Positions 18,027 to 27,808 are shown, numbered from the stretch's first letter. The stretch: DNA of 64,000 bases from Pseudomonas syringae (GCF_023278085.1 NZ_CP066265.1:712501-776500); one strand, 5' to 3'. The notes: generated by a model not told the origin, from the letters alone. Made by a program: numbers and translations.

Positions 18027-20113
18027 TGCTCGCCTCCCGGCTGCAATGCTTTTCGACAGCCACAATCGGCAAGCGGGCAGTCCGCAGGCGTACCCCCCTT
18101 CGGTTTTTGGCAGAGTTCGACGATGGGGCCAGGCCCGCTCAGCCGTTGCATCAGCAATTGCCCCGGGCTGGTGTCGTCGAGCAGCTTCAGGAGCCCAGGC
18201 AGCAGCGGTATCACGGGTGTCCCGACGGTCGGCTTGCCCCCTGAGTTGAGCTTTATTTGCGGCCCGTTCACGGTCACGCCGCTGGCGTCGATTTTGATGA
18301 AGGAGCCGCCTGCGGAGAAGGTGATTTCCAGACCCGCCTCGAGCACCACGGTGTCGCCAGCCTTGAGGTGAACTTCCTGCCCGGCCTCCGCCAGCAATCC
18401 ATCGCCCGCTTTGATGTGCTGCGTTGCGCCGACCGTCAGGTGATCGTTCATTTTGACTTCAGTCAGCCGGTCGCCATCAACGGTCCGATGCTCCTCTGCC
18501 TTGAACTCGCTGTAGCTATTGGCTGCAACCCGGTCATAGCGCTCATGGCCGACGTTGATTGTCTGGTCATGCCTGATGTGTTGCTCCCAGTCGCGCTGGG
18601 CATGAACGTAGATCTGCTCCTGACCGGCCCGGTCCTCGATGCGCAGTTCGTTCGAGCCCTCGCCGCCGGGGCTGCTCAAGGTCTTGAATACACTGCGCGT
18701 CTGATGCGCAGGCAAATCGTAGGGCGGCACGTGTTCGGTGTGGTACAGGCAGCCGCTGATCAGCGGCCGATCGGGGTCGCCCTCAAGAAAGCTCACCAGC
18801 ACTTCCATGCCGACTCGCGGGATGACCATGCCACCGTAACGATGGCCGGCCCAACTGGAAGCAACCCGCAGCCAGCAACTGCTGCCGTCATCGCCCTGGC
18901 CTTCGCGATCCCAGTGAAACTGCACCTTGACCCGGCCGTGCTTGTCGCAGTGAATTTCCTGATCTTTCGGGCCGGTGACCACGGCAGTCTGGCTGCCGAA
19001 GATCCTCTGTTTGGGGTGACGCAGGGAAGGGCGGTACGGCGCGTTCCCTGGCGTGACCAGAAACGTATTGCGATAGCCCTGGTGAACGTCGCCATCGCCC
19101 TTGCCGGGCGGCGCGGACTCTTCCAGCACCTGCGGCTGACGGCCCTCATGGCGGACTTCGGTCAGTAGCCAGAGGTCGTTCCAGCCTTGGTTGGGGTGTT
19201 CGCTCAACTGTAGAAAATGACCGCTGACCAGTAGCGGCTGATCACTTAGCCCTTCTCCGAGCCGGTAATCGTGACGGTGCCGTTCAAGCGCGCGTTTGGC
19301 CAGATGGGCACCCCGATCACGGTGGGTGAAACCGCCGGGATAATCGTAGTGCTCAAGGTCTGGATAGTCCTCATCCTGTGCCGCGCCTTCCATTGTCAGG
19401 CGTGGTTTTTCAAAATGGTAATCACGCCGGGTAGCGCGACTGGAGCGGGTTTCCAGGCGCAACTGGAAATGCCTGATCACTGGATCGTCGGCCGCCATCC
19501 CGGTGTCCTGCTTGTAGACCACCGGTTTCTTCAGTTCCGGGAATACCGTCTGGTCATCGCCAAACACTAGCTGATGCGCTGTCGGGCTGTGTTCAAAGTG
19601 GTAATGCAGGCCTTCTTCTTCGCACAGTCGCTGGATGAAGTGCAGATCCGACTCGCCGTACTGCACACAGTACTCACGCTCCGGGTAAGGTGCGCCGAGT
19701 TGGAAGCGGTAGGCGTTTTCCGTCAGACGGTGATCTTCCAGCACCTGCGCGATGATCTGCGGCACCGTTTTGTGCTGGAAAATGCGTTGATTGGTGCGAT
19801 GGCCCAGTCGGGCCAGATGCGGTCGCAACGTGATCGTGTAATGCGTCAGTCGCGTGCCGGAATCGCCTTCTGCGATGCGATCAATCAACCCGTGGATGCC
19901 GCCGCCATCAGGCGCAAATTGCAAGAACGCCGGTTGCCCGAGCAGGCTTTCCAGATCCAGCGATGCACGTTCGCAGACCAGCTGCTGTGTGAAGCAGAAG
20001 GGCTGGCTGATGGCTTCGTGGCCGGTGAAGGCCAGGACCTCGAAGCCATGATCAATGCCATCGGGGCTGTCGATGCGCAAACTGAAGCGTGGCGGGTTGG
20101 CAGAAGCGAACAT
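18023..20113 (-). CDS. vgrG: Type VI secretion tip protein VgrG (TssI)
   Basis: A 696-aa VgrG, the trimeric spike at the tip of the T6SS tube. The N-terminal gp27-like region starts RFSLRIDSPDG and contains YCVQYGESDLHFIQRLCEEEGL. The gp5-like OB fold is at about residues 384-455 (CDKHGRVKVQFHWDREG to VSFLEGDPDRPLISGCLYH). A DUF2345 beta-helix extension follows at about 545-630 with repeated HLKAGDTVVLEAG-type turns. The last 65 residues form an extra tail ending in a Cys cluster (CPLADCGC), probably the docking site for the cargo. GGAG lies 8 nt before the ATG. No other T6SS structural gene is in the window, so this is an orphan vgrG island served by a machine encoded elsewhere. Confidence 0.95.
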   Translation of the reverse strand: MFASANPPRFSLRIDSPDGIDHGFEVLAFTGHEAISQPFCFTQQLVCERASLDLESLLGQPAFLQFAPDGGGIHGLIDRIAEGDSGTRLTHYTITLRPHLARLGHRTNQRIFQHKTVPQIIAQVLEDHRLTENAYRFQLGAPYPEREYCVQYGESDLHFIQRLCEEEGLHYHFEHSPTAHQLVFGDDQTVFPELKKPVVYKQDTGMAADDPVIRHFQLRLETRSSRATRRDYHFEKPRLTMEGAAQDEDYPDLEHYDYPGGFTHRDRGAHLAKRALERHRHDYRLGEGLSDQPLLVSGHFLQLSEHPNQGWNDLWLLTEVRHEGRQPQVLEESAPPGKGDGDVHQGYRNTFLVTPGNAPYRPSLRHPKQRIFGSQTAVVTGPKDQEIHCDKHGRVKVQFHWDREGQGDDGSSCWLRVASSWAGHRYGGMVIPRVGMEVLVSFLEGDPDRPLISGCLYHTEHVPPYDLPAHQTRSVFKTLSSPGGEGSNELRIEDRAGQEQIYVHAQRDWEQHIRHDQTINVGHERYDRVAANSYSEFKAEEHRTVDGDRLTEVKMNDHLTVGATQHIKAGDGLLAEAGQEVHLKAGDTVVLEAGLEITFSAGGSFIKIDASGVTVNGPQIKLNSGGKPTVGTPVIPLLPGLLKLLDDTSPGQLLMQRLSGPGPIVELCQKPKGGTPADCPLADCGCRKALQPGGEQ

Positions 20114-20376
20114 CCAGGTATCTCCGCAGTAATGGGCAATCGCGCCCGTTAAACTGCGGAACTCATTACAAGAACGGTGCCATCAGGATTTTTTCTATAC
20201 AGATCAGTTGCTTAAGAATCGACTGGCAAAAAATCAGCAAAAAACAGGGAAAATCTGCGCAGGATATTGCGCGCCTTCAACGCTACCTTGCGCGGTATCC
20301 CGACAGGCCGGTAAGCCGGGCCCTCAGGCCTGAAAGCGGGCTGTAATGCGAACTTGATTGGGCAACCTTTTGCGCA

Positions 20377-21324
20377 TCACCCGACGAACCGTGCCGCCGC
20401 CACTTCCCCCAACAAAAAACCCTTATTCAACTCCGTCACCTCCCGAATGTAATCCCACAACAACGTGATCCGCTTCAACTTCCTCAAGTCCTCTCGGCAG
20501 TACATCCAGAACTGACGCGTAATGTTCACGTCATCCCCTAGCACCGGCAGCAACCTTGGGTCCTGAGCGGCTAGGAAGCACGGCAGGATCGCCAGTGCGC
20601 GGCCTTGCAGGGCGGCGGTGTATTGGGCGATGACGCTGGTGCTGCGCAGTTGCGCGTGGGCGTTGGGCAGCAGGTTGCTCAGGTACAGCAGCTCGGAGCT
20701 GAACGCCAGGTCGTCGACGTAGCTGATGAAGACATGTTCGGTCAGGTCGGCCTTACGCTGGATCGGTGGATGGTTGTCCAGATATTCCCGGGTTGCGTAC
20801 AGGCGCAGGCTGTAGTCGCAGAGTTTGCAGCACACGTAGGGGCCATGTTCCGGGCGTTCCAGGGCGATGACGATGTCGGCTTCGCGCTTGGACAGGCTGA
20901 TGAAGTGCGGCAGCGGCAGGATATCCACCGAGATGCTCGGGTAACTGTCGAGGAAGTGGCTCAACTGCGGGGTGATGAAGAAGCTGCCAAAACCCTCGGT
21001 GCAGCCCATGCGGATATGCCCGGACAACGCCACGCTGGAACCGGAAACCTGTTCGCAGGCCATGTGCAGCGTGCTTTCTATGGATTCGGCATAGCCCAGC
21101 AAATGCTGACCTTCGGCGGTCATGATGAAGCCGTTATTGCGCGACTTTTCAAACAGCAATGTGCCGAGCGATGTTTCCAGCGAGTTGATGCGGCGCGACA
21201 CGGTGGTGTAGTCGACGGCCAGGCGTTTGGCGGCGCTGCTGACTTTTCGGGTGCGTGCCACTTCGAGGAAAAATTTCAGGTCATCCCAGTTCAACAGGCT
21301 GAGGGAGGTGATGTTTTTTTGCAT
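20377..21324 (-). CDS. LysR-family regulator, probably of mmsAB
   Basis: A 315-aa LysR regulator. The helix-turn-helix is at about residues 12-70 (LNWDDLKFFLEVARTRKVSSAAKRLAVDYTTVSRRI), followed by an effector-binding domain. The reading frame stays open far upstream of 21324, but ATG 21324 begins the conserved domain, and the extension overlaps mmsA on the other strand and is not real. The gene is divergent from mmsA, 159 nt away, which suggests control of methylmalonate-semialdehyde dehydrogenase. In P. aeruginosa the mms operon is controlled by the AraC-type MmsR, so the regulator type differs here. Confidence 0.88.
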   Translation of the reverse strand: MQKNITSLSLLNWDDLKFFLEVARTRKVSSAAKRLAVDYTTVSRRINSLETSLGTLLFEKSRNNGFIMTAEGQHLLGYAESIESTLHMACEQVSGSSVALSGHIRMGCTEGFGSFFITPQLSHFLDSYPSISVDILPLPHFISLSKREADIVIALERPEHGPYVCCKLCDYSLRLYATREYLDNHPPIQRKADLTEHVFISYVDDLAFSSELLYLSNLLPNAHAQLRSTSVIAQYTAALQGRALAILPCFLAAQDPRLLPVLGDDVNITRQFWMYCREDLRKLKRITLLWDYIREVTELNKGFLLGEVAAARFVG

Positions 21325-21483
21325 GTTGACCCTGCTTTTATCTGCGTTCTTATTAGAAGTTTGCACATCTATACTCCAAAGCACGCGTCCTGACCAACTC
21401 AAAAACAATACTGTCGGGAGACCACGAGCATCCACCGAGAAACGCTGCGGATGGCGTGGTTTACTGAAGGGAGAACAGCTGAA

Positions 21484-23010
21484 ATGAATGCCTCGCTGGA
21501 CATCACCACGACCTCGGTAGCCCGCGTCAAACTGCTGATCGATGGTCAATGGATCGACTCGCAAAGCAGCGAATGGCAAGACATCGTCAACCCGGCGACC
21601 CAGGAAGTGCTGGCGCAGGTGCCCTTCGCAACGGCCGCTGAAGTAGACGCTGCCGTTGCGGCTGCGCATCGGGCTTATCGCACCTGGCGTGAGACGCCCA
21701 TCGGTGCCCGCATGCGCATCATGCTCAGGTTGCAGGCGCTGATACGCGAACACTCCAAACGCATTGCGGCGGTGTTGAGCGCCGAGCAGGGCAAGACCCT
21801 GGCCGATGCCGAGGGCGATATCTTTCGCGGCCTTGAGGTGGTCGAGCACGCCTGCTCGATAGGCACGCTGCAAATGGGCGAGTTCGCCGAGAACGTGGCC
21901 AGTGGCGTCGACACCTACACCTTGCGCCAACCCATCGGCGTGTGTGCCGGAATCACTCCGTTCAACTTCCCGGCGATGATTCCGCTGTGGATGTTTCCGA
22001 TGGCGATTGCCTGCGGCAATACGTTCGTCCTCAAGCCTTCCGAACAGGACCCGCTGTCGACCCTGCTACTGGTCGAGCTGGCGATCGAGGCGGGCGTGCC
22101 TGCTGGTGTGCTCAATGTGGTGCACGGCGGCAAAGAGGTGGTGGATGCGATCTGCACGCACAAGGACATCAAAGCTGTTTCCTTTGTCGGTTCGACCGCT
22201 GTGGGCACGCATGTTTATGAGCTGGCCGGTCGGCATGGCAAGCGCGTGCAGGCGATGATGGGCGCGAAGAATCATGCGGTAGTACTGCCCGATGCCAACC
22301 GTGAGCAGACGCTGAATGCGCTGGTCGGTGCGGGCTTTGGTGCGGCGGGGCAGCGCTGTATGGCGACCTCGGTGGTGGTGCTGGTCGGCGCGTCGAAACA
22401 GTGGCTGCCGGACCTCAAAACGCTGGCGCAGAATCTCAAGGTCAATGCGGGTCACGAGCTAGGCACCGATGTCGGGCCGGTGATTTCCCGGCGGGCGAAG
22501 CAGCGCATTCTCGATCTGATCGAAAGCGGTGTGCGTGAAGGCGCGACCCTTGAGCTGGATGGTCGGGAAGTGTCGGTGCCGGGTTATGAAGGCGGCAATT
22601 TTGTAGGGCCGACCCTGTTCTCGGGTGTCACCACCGACATGCAGATCTACACCCAGGAAATCTTCGGCCCGGTGCTGGTTGTGCTGGAGGTCGACACCCT
22701 TGACGAGGCCATTGCGCTGGTCAATGCCAACCCGTTCGGCAACGGCACCGGCCTGTTTACACAAAGCGGTGCCGCGGCGCGCAAGTTTCAAAACGAGATC
22801 GATGTCGGTCAGGTAGGCATCAATATTCCGATTCCTGTGCCGGTGCCGTTTTTCAGTTTCACCGGCTCGCGGGGTTCCAAGCTGGGTGATCTGGGGCCGT
22901 ATGGCAAACAGGTCGTGCAGTTCTACACTCAGACCAAGACCGTCACCAGCCGCTGGTTTGACGACGACAGCGTGAATGACGGCGTGAATACCACGATCAA
23001 TCTGCGTTGA
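21484..23010 (+). CDS. mmsA: CoA-acylating methylmalonate-semialdehyde dehydrogenase
   Basis: A 508-aa aldehyde dehydrogenase of the MMSDH branch. It converts methylmalonate or malonate semialdehyde plus CoA and NAD+ to propionyl-CoA or acetyl-CoA in valine, thymine and inositol breakdown. The NAD-binding segment [21 protein letters not shown] and the catalytic Cys292 in GQRCMA are present. The residue pattern [17 protein letters not shown] near the C-terminus is typical of this branch. ATG 21484 is chosen because GGGAGAACAG precedes it and the upstream frame is unconserved. mmsB follows 229 nt later with a repeat element in between. Confidence 0.95.
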   Translation: MNASLDITTTSVARVKLLIDGQWIDSQSSEWQDIVNPATQEVLAQVPFATAAEVDAAVAAAHRAYRTWRETPIGARMRIMLRLQALIREHSKRIAAVLSAEQGKTLADAEGDIFRGLEVVEHACSIGTLQMGEFAENVASGVDTYTLRQPIGVCAGITPFNFPAMIPLWMFPMAIACGNTFVLKPSEQDPLSTLLLVELAIEAGVPAGVLNVVHGGKEVVDAICTHKDIKAVSFVGSTAVGTHVYELAGRHGKRVQAMMGAKNHAVVLPDANREQTLNALVGAGFGAAGQRCMATSVVVLVGASKQWLPDLKTLAQNLKVNAGHELGTDVGPVISRRAKQRILDLIESGVREGATLELDGREVSVPGYEGGNFVGPTLFSGVTTDMQIYTQEIFGPVLVVLEVDTLDEAIALVNANPFGNGTGLFTQSGAAARKFQNEIDVGQVGINIPIPVPVPFFSFTGSRGSKLGDLGPYGKQVVQFYTQTKTVTSRWFDDDSVNDGVNTTINLR

Positions 23011-23109
23011 TCGTTCTAAACACGTCTAGCTGACCCTCGTGACACCGCTCTGCGTTGACATGCATTTTTGGACACTCTGCGTCTGATCTGAGCGCGCGGC
23101 GCAGTGCAG

Positions 23110-23166
23110 ATGTGTGACGCGGAGCGTCACGAAAGGCGCTCCCACGCTGGAGCGTGCGGAACGAGA
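23110..23166. repeat. REP element between mmsA and mmsB
   Basis: The hairpin GTGACGC-GGA-GCGTCAC (23114-23130) is followed by CCCACGCTGGAGCGTGCGG (23141-23159). These are the two palindromes of the P. syringae-type REP also found at 26233-26437 and 54104-54164. Its place inside the mms operon could weaken read-through or stabilise the mmsA message. Confidence 0.8.
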
Positions 23167-23239
23167 GGTGTCTGCTCCACTTAGCGTGAATCAGTCGGGC
23201 TTGCTTATAACGGCTAGGGCCATACCAGGGAGAACAACA

Positions 23240-24130
23240 ATGAACATCGCATTTATCGGTCTGGGCAACATGGGTGCGCCCATGGCCCGCAACCTCATCA
23301 AAGCCGGGCATCACTTGCAATTGTTCGATCTGAACAAGAACGTACTGAGCGAATTTGCCGAGCTGGGCGCACAGACCAGCGATTCGCCCAGGCAAGCTGC
23401 CGAAGGCAGTGAGCTGGTCATCACCATGTTGCCCGCCGCCGCGCATGTACGCAGCGTGTACCTGAATGACGACGGTGTGTTGAACGGCATCGCGTCCGGT
23501 GTTCCGGCCGTCGATTGCAGCACCATCGATCCACAGACCATCCGCGACATTGCCGCCATTGCCGCGCAACAACATGTCGTATTGGGCGACGCGCCGGTGT
23601 CGGGCGGGACCGGTGGTGCGCAGGCCGGGACGTTGACGTTCATGGTCGGCGGTTCGGCGCAGCACTTTGCCGTGCTCAAACCGGTGCTGGAGCAGATGGG
23701 CCGCAACATCGTGCATTGCGGCGACGTAGGCACCGGGCAGATCGCCAAAATCTGCAACAACATGCTGCTGGCGATTTCCATGATCGGCGTGTCTGAATCA
23801 ATGGCGCTGGGTAATGCGCTGGGTATCGACACCGAGGTGCTGGCCAGCATCATCAACACCTCGACGGGCCGTTGCTGGAGTTCCGAGGCGTACAACCCCT
23901 GGCCCGGCATTGTCGAAACCGCGCCGGCATCGCGGGGTTACAGTGGCGGCTTTGGTGCCGAGCTGATGCTCAAGGACCTGGGGCTGGCAACCGAAGCGGC
24001 GCGTTCGGCGCATCAACCGGTAATACTTGGCGCAGTGGCCCAGCAGTTGTATCAGGCGATGAGCCTGCGCGGCGATGGCGGCAAGGACTTTTCGGCGATT
24101 ATCGAGGGGTACCGAAAAACAGCGCGTTGA
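23240..24130 (+). CDS. mmsB: 3-hydroxyisobutyrate dehydrogenase
   Basis: A 296-aa NAD+-dependent beta-hydroxyacid dehydrogenase that oxidises 3-hydroxyisobutyrate to methylmalonate semialdehyde, the step before MmsA in valine breakdown. The Rossmann motif FIGLGNMGAPMARNL is at residues 5-19. The substrate-binding signature DAPVSGGTGGAQAGTL is near residue 118. The catalytic Lys lies in GQIAKICNNMLL (about residue 170). ATG 23240 is preceded by AGGGAGAACAA; the in-frame upstream start at 23114 runs through the REP element and is not used. Confidence 0.95.
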   Translation: MNIAFIGLGNMGAPMARNLIKAGHHLQLFDLNKNVLSEFAELGAQTSDSPRQAAEGSELVITMLPAAAHVRSVYLNDDGVLNGIASGVPAVDCSTIDPQTIRDIAAIAAQQHVVLGDAPVSGGTGGAQAGTLTFMVGGSAQHFAVLKPVLEQMGRNIVHCGDVGTGQIAKICNNMLLAISMIGVSESMALGNALGIDTEVLASIINTSTGRCWSSEAYNPWPGIVETAPASRGYSGGFGAELMLKDLGLATEAARSAHQPVILGAVAQQLYQAMSLRGDGGKDFSAIIEGYRKTAR

Positions 24131-24192
24131 TGGCAATGACCTCGGGACGACAGAACTGTCCCGAAAGTTGTCACACTTTGTCCAACCTTCCT

Positions 24193-24216
24193 GAATGCAG
24201 ATGCATACGATTCTCT
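24193..24216. promoter_or_regulatory. Weak Fur-box-like site before the TonB receptor gene
   Basis: GAATGCAGATGCATACGATTCTC about 30-50 nt before the receptor start resembles, on the other strand, the GAGAAT...ATGCAT spacing of Fur-box hexamers. The match is poor. It is listed because the gene type is usually Fur-regulated. Confidence 0.3.
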
Positions 24217-24243
24217 TTTACTTGTGAATCGTAAGGAAGCTCC

Positions 24244-26214
24244 ATGCATTCTCCTCTTCGTTTGCGGCCTGCGGCTGTGATGGTCAAACTCGCGCTGGCC
24301 TGCCTGGCAGCCGGCCACGCTCATGCTGCCGAGCTCGCGATCGAGCCTGCCAATGTGCTGTCGCTTGACGATGTTGTGGTCACGGCTTCCGGTTTCGAGC
24401 AGAACCTGGAGGATGCACCCGCTTCGATGACGGTGATTACCGGCGACGAGTTGCGCAAGAAATCCTTTCGCGACCTGACCGATGCGTTGCGTGACGTCGA
24501 GGGCGTGACCGTCAATGGCGGGGCCAACGAAACCGACATCTCCATTCGTGGCATGCCCGCCGATTACACGCTGATTCTGGTCGACGGCAAACGTCAGAGC
24601 GCCCGTGAATCGCGGGTCAACGGCAACAGTGGTTATGAACAGAGCTTCATTCCGCCCGCCGAGGCCATCGAACGTATCGAAGTGGTTCGTGGGCCCATGT
24701 CATCGTTGTACGGTTCGGATGCGATTGGCGGGGTGATCAACATCATCACGCGCAAGGTCACGTCAGAGTGGGGTGGCTCGGTCACTTACGATTACTCGGC
24801 GCGCCAGCACAGCGATCAGGGCAACGCGCGTCAGACCCAGTTCTTCCTCAGTGGCCCGATCAAGGAAGATGTGTTGGGGCTGCAGGTCTGGGGACGCTAT
24901 CTGGATCGTCAGGCCGACGACGACGTCGAAACAACCAACGGTTTCAGCAAGGCTGATCATCGCGACTTGACGGCACGTCTGTCATTCACGCCGACCATCG
25001 ACCACGACATTCTTCTGGAGGCCGGGGCCACGCGCCTCAAGAACGGCGATGGCGTGAGCGCCAACTGGGCCACCCGTGAGCAGGAAAACAACCGCGATCA
25101 CTGGTCGATTTCGCATCAGGGCCGCTGGGGCTGGGCGACTTCGGACGTGTCGCTGGCGTATGAAAAATCCAGCCGCGAAGGCGAAGCCAGCGCGTCTCAG
25201 ACGGACGTATTGGGGCGCAAGCCTGAAGTTGAAAACAGGGTGCTCGACGCCAAGCTGGTGATGCCCACCGAACGCAATATCACCACCACCGGCCTGCAGT
25301 GGAACGACACCACCGTGACCGACTGGAATCAGGGGCTGGGCGACCGCAAGGACTACGAGTTTTCGGTGGTGCAGAAGGCGCTGTTCGCAGAAAACGAATG
25401 GTCGGTGACCGATACCTTTGCGCTGACCACCGGCCTGCGCATGGACCACCACGAACAGTACGGCGTGCATTTCAGCCCAAGGGTTTATGGCGTGTGGCGC
25501 GCCACCGATGACTGGACCATCAAGGGTGGTGTGGCACGAGGTTTCAAGGCTCCCGAAGTACGGGCCGTGGTGCCGGGGTATTCGTACCTGCGTCGCAACC
25601 GGTTCGTGATGTTCGGCAACCCGGACCTCAAGCCGGAAACCAGCACCAACTACGAGCTGTCGGCGCTGTGGTCCAATCGCAATGACCTGTCGGCGGGCGC
25701 GACGGTGTTCTACAACGACTTCCAGGACAAGCTCTCCACCGTGACCACCACCGAGGTGTGGAACGGTTTCATCGTCATGGACCGGGTCAATGTCGACAAG
25801 GCCGTCATCAAGGGCGTCGAGCTGAACGGTCGCTGGGAGATCACGCCTGCGGTTGCGATCAAGGGCAATTACACCTACACCGATTCCGAGCAGAAAAGCG
25901 GCGCCAACGCCGGTGCCCCGTTGGCACTTACGCCCGAGCAGAAAGCCAATGTGCGTGTCGAGTGGGCACTCAACGACCGTACTCAGCTATGGGCCTCAAC
26001 CAATTATTATGGCAAGGAGTACGGCAACACACTCACCGACGAGGCCGCGCCGGGCTACACCACGGCCGACTTCGGCGGCTCTTATGAACTGAGCAAAGAC
26101 ATCTCGCTCAACGCCGCGCTGTATAACGTGGCAGACAAGCGGCTGGATGACGAGACCTACGGCACCGTCAATTATGGCCGGACACTCTGGGCGAGCACTA
26201 CTGTAAGGTTTTGA
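24244..26214 (+). CDS. TonB-dependent outer membrane siderophore receptor (FepA/CirA type)
   Basis: A 656-aa outer membrane receptor. The signal peptide ends near residue 29 (AGHAHA). The TonB box LDDVVVTAS follows at about 42-50. The plug domain (about 55-165) has SIRGMPADYTLILVDGKR and IERIEVVRGPMSSLYGSDAIGGVINI. A 22-strand barrel ends in the aromatic terminal residue (TVRF). There is no extra N-terminal signalling domain, so it is not a FecA-type transducer. Similarity is to catecholate receptors of the FepA, CirA, PfeA and IroN group. RBS AAGGAAGC precedes the ATG. The two-component system on the opposite strand may control it, like PfeRS with pfeA in P. aeruginosa, but that is inference. 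The ligand cannot be read. Confidence 0.9.
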   Translation: MHSPLRLRPAAVMVKLALACLAAGHAHAAELAIEPANVLSLDDVVVTASGFEQNLEDAPASMTVITGDELRKKSFRDLTDALRDVEGVTVNGGANETDISIRGMPADYTLILVDGKRQSARESRVNGNSGYEQSFIPPAEAIERIEVVRGPMSSLYGSDAIGGVINIITRKVTSEWGGSVTYDYSARQHSDQGNARQTQFFLSGPIKEDVLGLQVWGRYLDRQADDDVETTNGFSKADHRDLTARLSFTPTIDHDILLEAGATRLKNGDGVSANWATREQENNRDHWSISHQGRWGWATSDVSLAYEKSSREGEASASQTDVLGRKPEVENRVLDAKLVMPTERNITTTGLQWNDTTVTDWNQGLGDRKDYEFSVVQKALFAENEWSVTDTFALTTGLRMDHHEQYGVHFSPRVYGVWRATDDWTIKGGVARGFKAPEVRAVVPGYSYLRRNRFVMFGNPDLKPETSTNYELSALWSNRNDLSAGATVFYNDFQDKLSTVTTTEVWNGFIVMDRVNVDKAVIKGVELNGRWEITPAVAIKGNYTYTDSEQKSGANAGAPLALTPEQKANVRVEWALNDRTQLWASTNYYGKEYGNTLTDEAAPGYTTADFGGSYELSKDISLNAALYNVADKRLDDETYGTVNYGRTLWASTTVRF

Positions 26215-26232
26215 GGCCGCACCTCTTGCTCT

Positions 26233-26437
26233 GCATTCAAGATCGGACGCAGAGCGTCCAGAACGGCATGCCAACGCGGAGCGTCGCACGATAGTTGAAA
26301 TTATCGTTCCCTACGCTCCAGCGTGGGCATGCCTTGGGTGACGCTCTGCGTCACAGATCTGCGCCACCATGCATTCAAGATCGGACGCAGAGCGTCCCGA
26401 ACTCATGCCAGCGCATAGCATTGGCATGAGAGTCTGT
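26233..26437. repeat. Cluster of three REP elements (BIME-like)
   Basis: Three copies fill the gap between the convergent receptor and kinase genes. A forward copy lies at about 26233-26294 (GATCGGACGCAGAGCGTCC, then GCATGCCAACGCGGAGCGT). An inverted copy lies at about 26302-26361 (ACGCTCCAGCGTGGGCATGCC, then GTGACGCTCTGCGTCAC). A third, forward copy at 26366-26430 repeats CATTCAAGATCGGACGCAGAGCGTCC exactly. The head-to-tail and inverted arrangement matches bacterial interspersed mosaic elements. Confidence 0.88.
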
Positions 26438-26440
26438 TCA

Positions 26441-27808
26441 TCAGCCCGCCGGCAACCGCACCACGGCACACAACCCCGCTGGCGGGCGGTTTTCCAGGGT
26501 GAGTTCGCCGCCGTGGGCCTGCACGCAGGCGCGGGCGATGGCCAGGCCAAGACCGAGCCCGTCGCCCTGAGGGCGGTCTGTGCCGGTCTGGCTCAGTTGC
26601 ACGAAAGGTTCGAACACTTGAGTCAGCCATGCCTGTTCAATGCCCGGGCCGTGGTCGAGGACCTCCAGGCGAATGTCCCCGTCAGGTGTCTTGAATAAGC
26701 CGACCGTCGCATCACCGGCGTGCTTCAGCGCGTTATCGATCAGATTGGTCAGCGCACGCTTCAGTGCCAGAGGCCGGCAGCGACACACAACTTCACGTGC
26801 ACCGTGCCAGCCAATCGGCGTTCCCATAGTCGCGTAACGCTTGGCCAGATCATCGAGCAGGGCGGTCAGTGACAGGTCTACCGTGGCTTCCTGCACAGCA
26901 TCACCGCGCACGAAGTTCAGTGTCTCGCGCACCATTGCACGCAGCTCATCAAGGCTTTCAAGCATGTCGGCGCGCGCTGGGCCGTCTTCGAGCAACTCCA
27001 GTTGCAGGCGCAATTCGGTGATCGGTGTGTTCAGGTCATGACTGATGGCGGCCAGCATGCGTGTGCGACCTTCCACATGGCGGGCAATGCGCGCCTGCAT
27101 GATGTTGAACGCCCTGGTCAGATCGCGGGCCTCCTGCGGGCCGGACAGCGGCAGCGGCGGTATCCATTCACCGCGGCTGACGCGTTCGGTTGCCTTGGCC
27201 AGCGTCTTGACCGGTTGCACGATACGGCGCATGAAAAACACCACGATCAGCAACACCGGAATGGTGGTTACCGGGAGGGTGTAAGCCAGCATGCGGCCCC
27301 ATTCATAGCCGCCCGCCGGGTGCTGGATGGCGTTCAGGTACGAGCCGTTCAGCAGGTCGATGCTGGTGCGCAGTCGCAAGGGCGCCCAGCCCGCAGCAAC
27401 GAATACGTGCTCGCGTGCCGGGCCGCCACTGATGCGCTCAAGCTGCATGCCGATGGTGGTTGCGGACGGCAGCGTCAGACGCTGACTCAGGTCGGCGACC
27501 AGTCGATATTCTTCGGCGCGCATGTTCAGCGTGTCGGCGATGGGCCTGGCAGACACCCACAGCTCCGAGTCCGGCGTCTGCATGGCGGCCAGCAAGCGTG
27601 AAGCATCTTCAGCCGACAAGCCCTGTGTGGCGTGGTAGGCGGTGATCAGCCGCTCGATGGCCAGAGTGCGCGACAGCGGATGAATCAGCGCGCCGGTACG
27701 TTGCAGATACAGCATCGCGATAGCATTCGAGGCCAGCAAGGCAAGCAACAGCAACAGGGCCAGTTGCTGCGTCATGCGTCTGGGCCAAAGTCGGCTCAGC
27801 ACGCTCAT
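26441..27808 (-). CDS. Sensor histidine kinase, OmpR-partner type
   Basis: A 455-aa inner-membrane kinase. TM1 is at about residues 13-35, a periplasmic sensor of about 140 residues follows, and TM2 is at about 175-195 (PVTTIPVLLIVVFFMRR). HAMP follows at about 195-248. The phospho-acceptor His is in ISHDLNTPITEL (about residue 257), the N box in NLIDNALKHA, and G boxes in DHGPGI and GDGLGLGLAI, so all catalytic parts are present. The start overlaps the response-regulator stop (ATGA), so the pair is coupled. The sensed signal is unknown. Position next to a siderophore receptor and a candidate Fur box suggest iron or siderophore sensing. Confidence 0.92.
   Translation of the reverse strand: MSVLSRLWPRRMTQQLALLLLLALLASNAIAMLYLQRTGALIHPLSRTLAIERLITAYHATQGLSAEDASRLLAAMQTPDSELWVSARPIADTLNMRAEEYRLVADLSQRLTLPSATTIGMQLERISGGPAREHVFVAAGWAPLRLRTSIDLLNGSYLNAIQHPAGGYEWGRMLAYTLPVTTIPVLLIVVFFMRRIVQPVKTLAKATERVSRGEWIPPLPLSGPQEARDLTRAFNIMQARIARHVEGRTRMLAAISHDLNTPITELRLQLELLEDGPARADMLESLDELRAMVRETLNFVRGDAVQEATVDLSLTALLDDLAKRYATMGTPIGWHGAREVVCRCRPLALKRALTNLIDNALKHAGDATVGLFKTPDGDIRLEVLDHGPGIEQAWLTQVFEPFVQLSQTGTDRPQGDGLGLGLAIARACVQAHGGELTLENRPPAGLCAVVRLPAG

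Noticed and set aside
20377..21930. 517-aa version of the LysR gene starting at 21930
   Set aside because: The extra 200 residues lie antisense to mmsA and precede the normal helix-turn-helix start, so 21324 is used.
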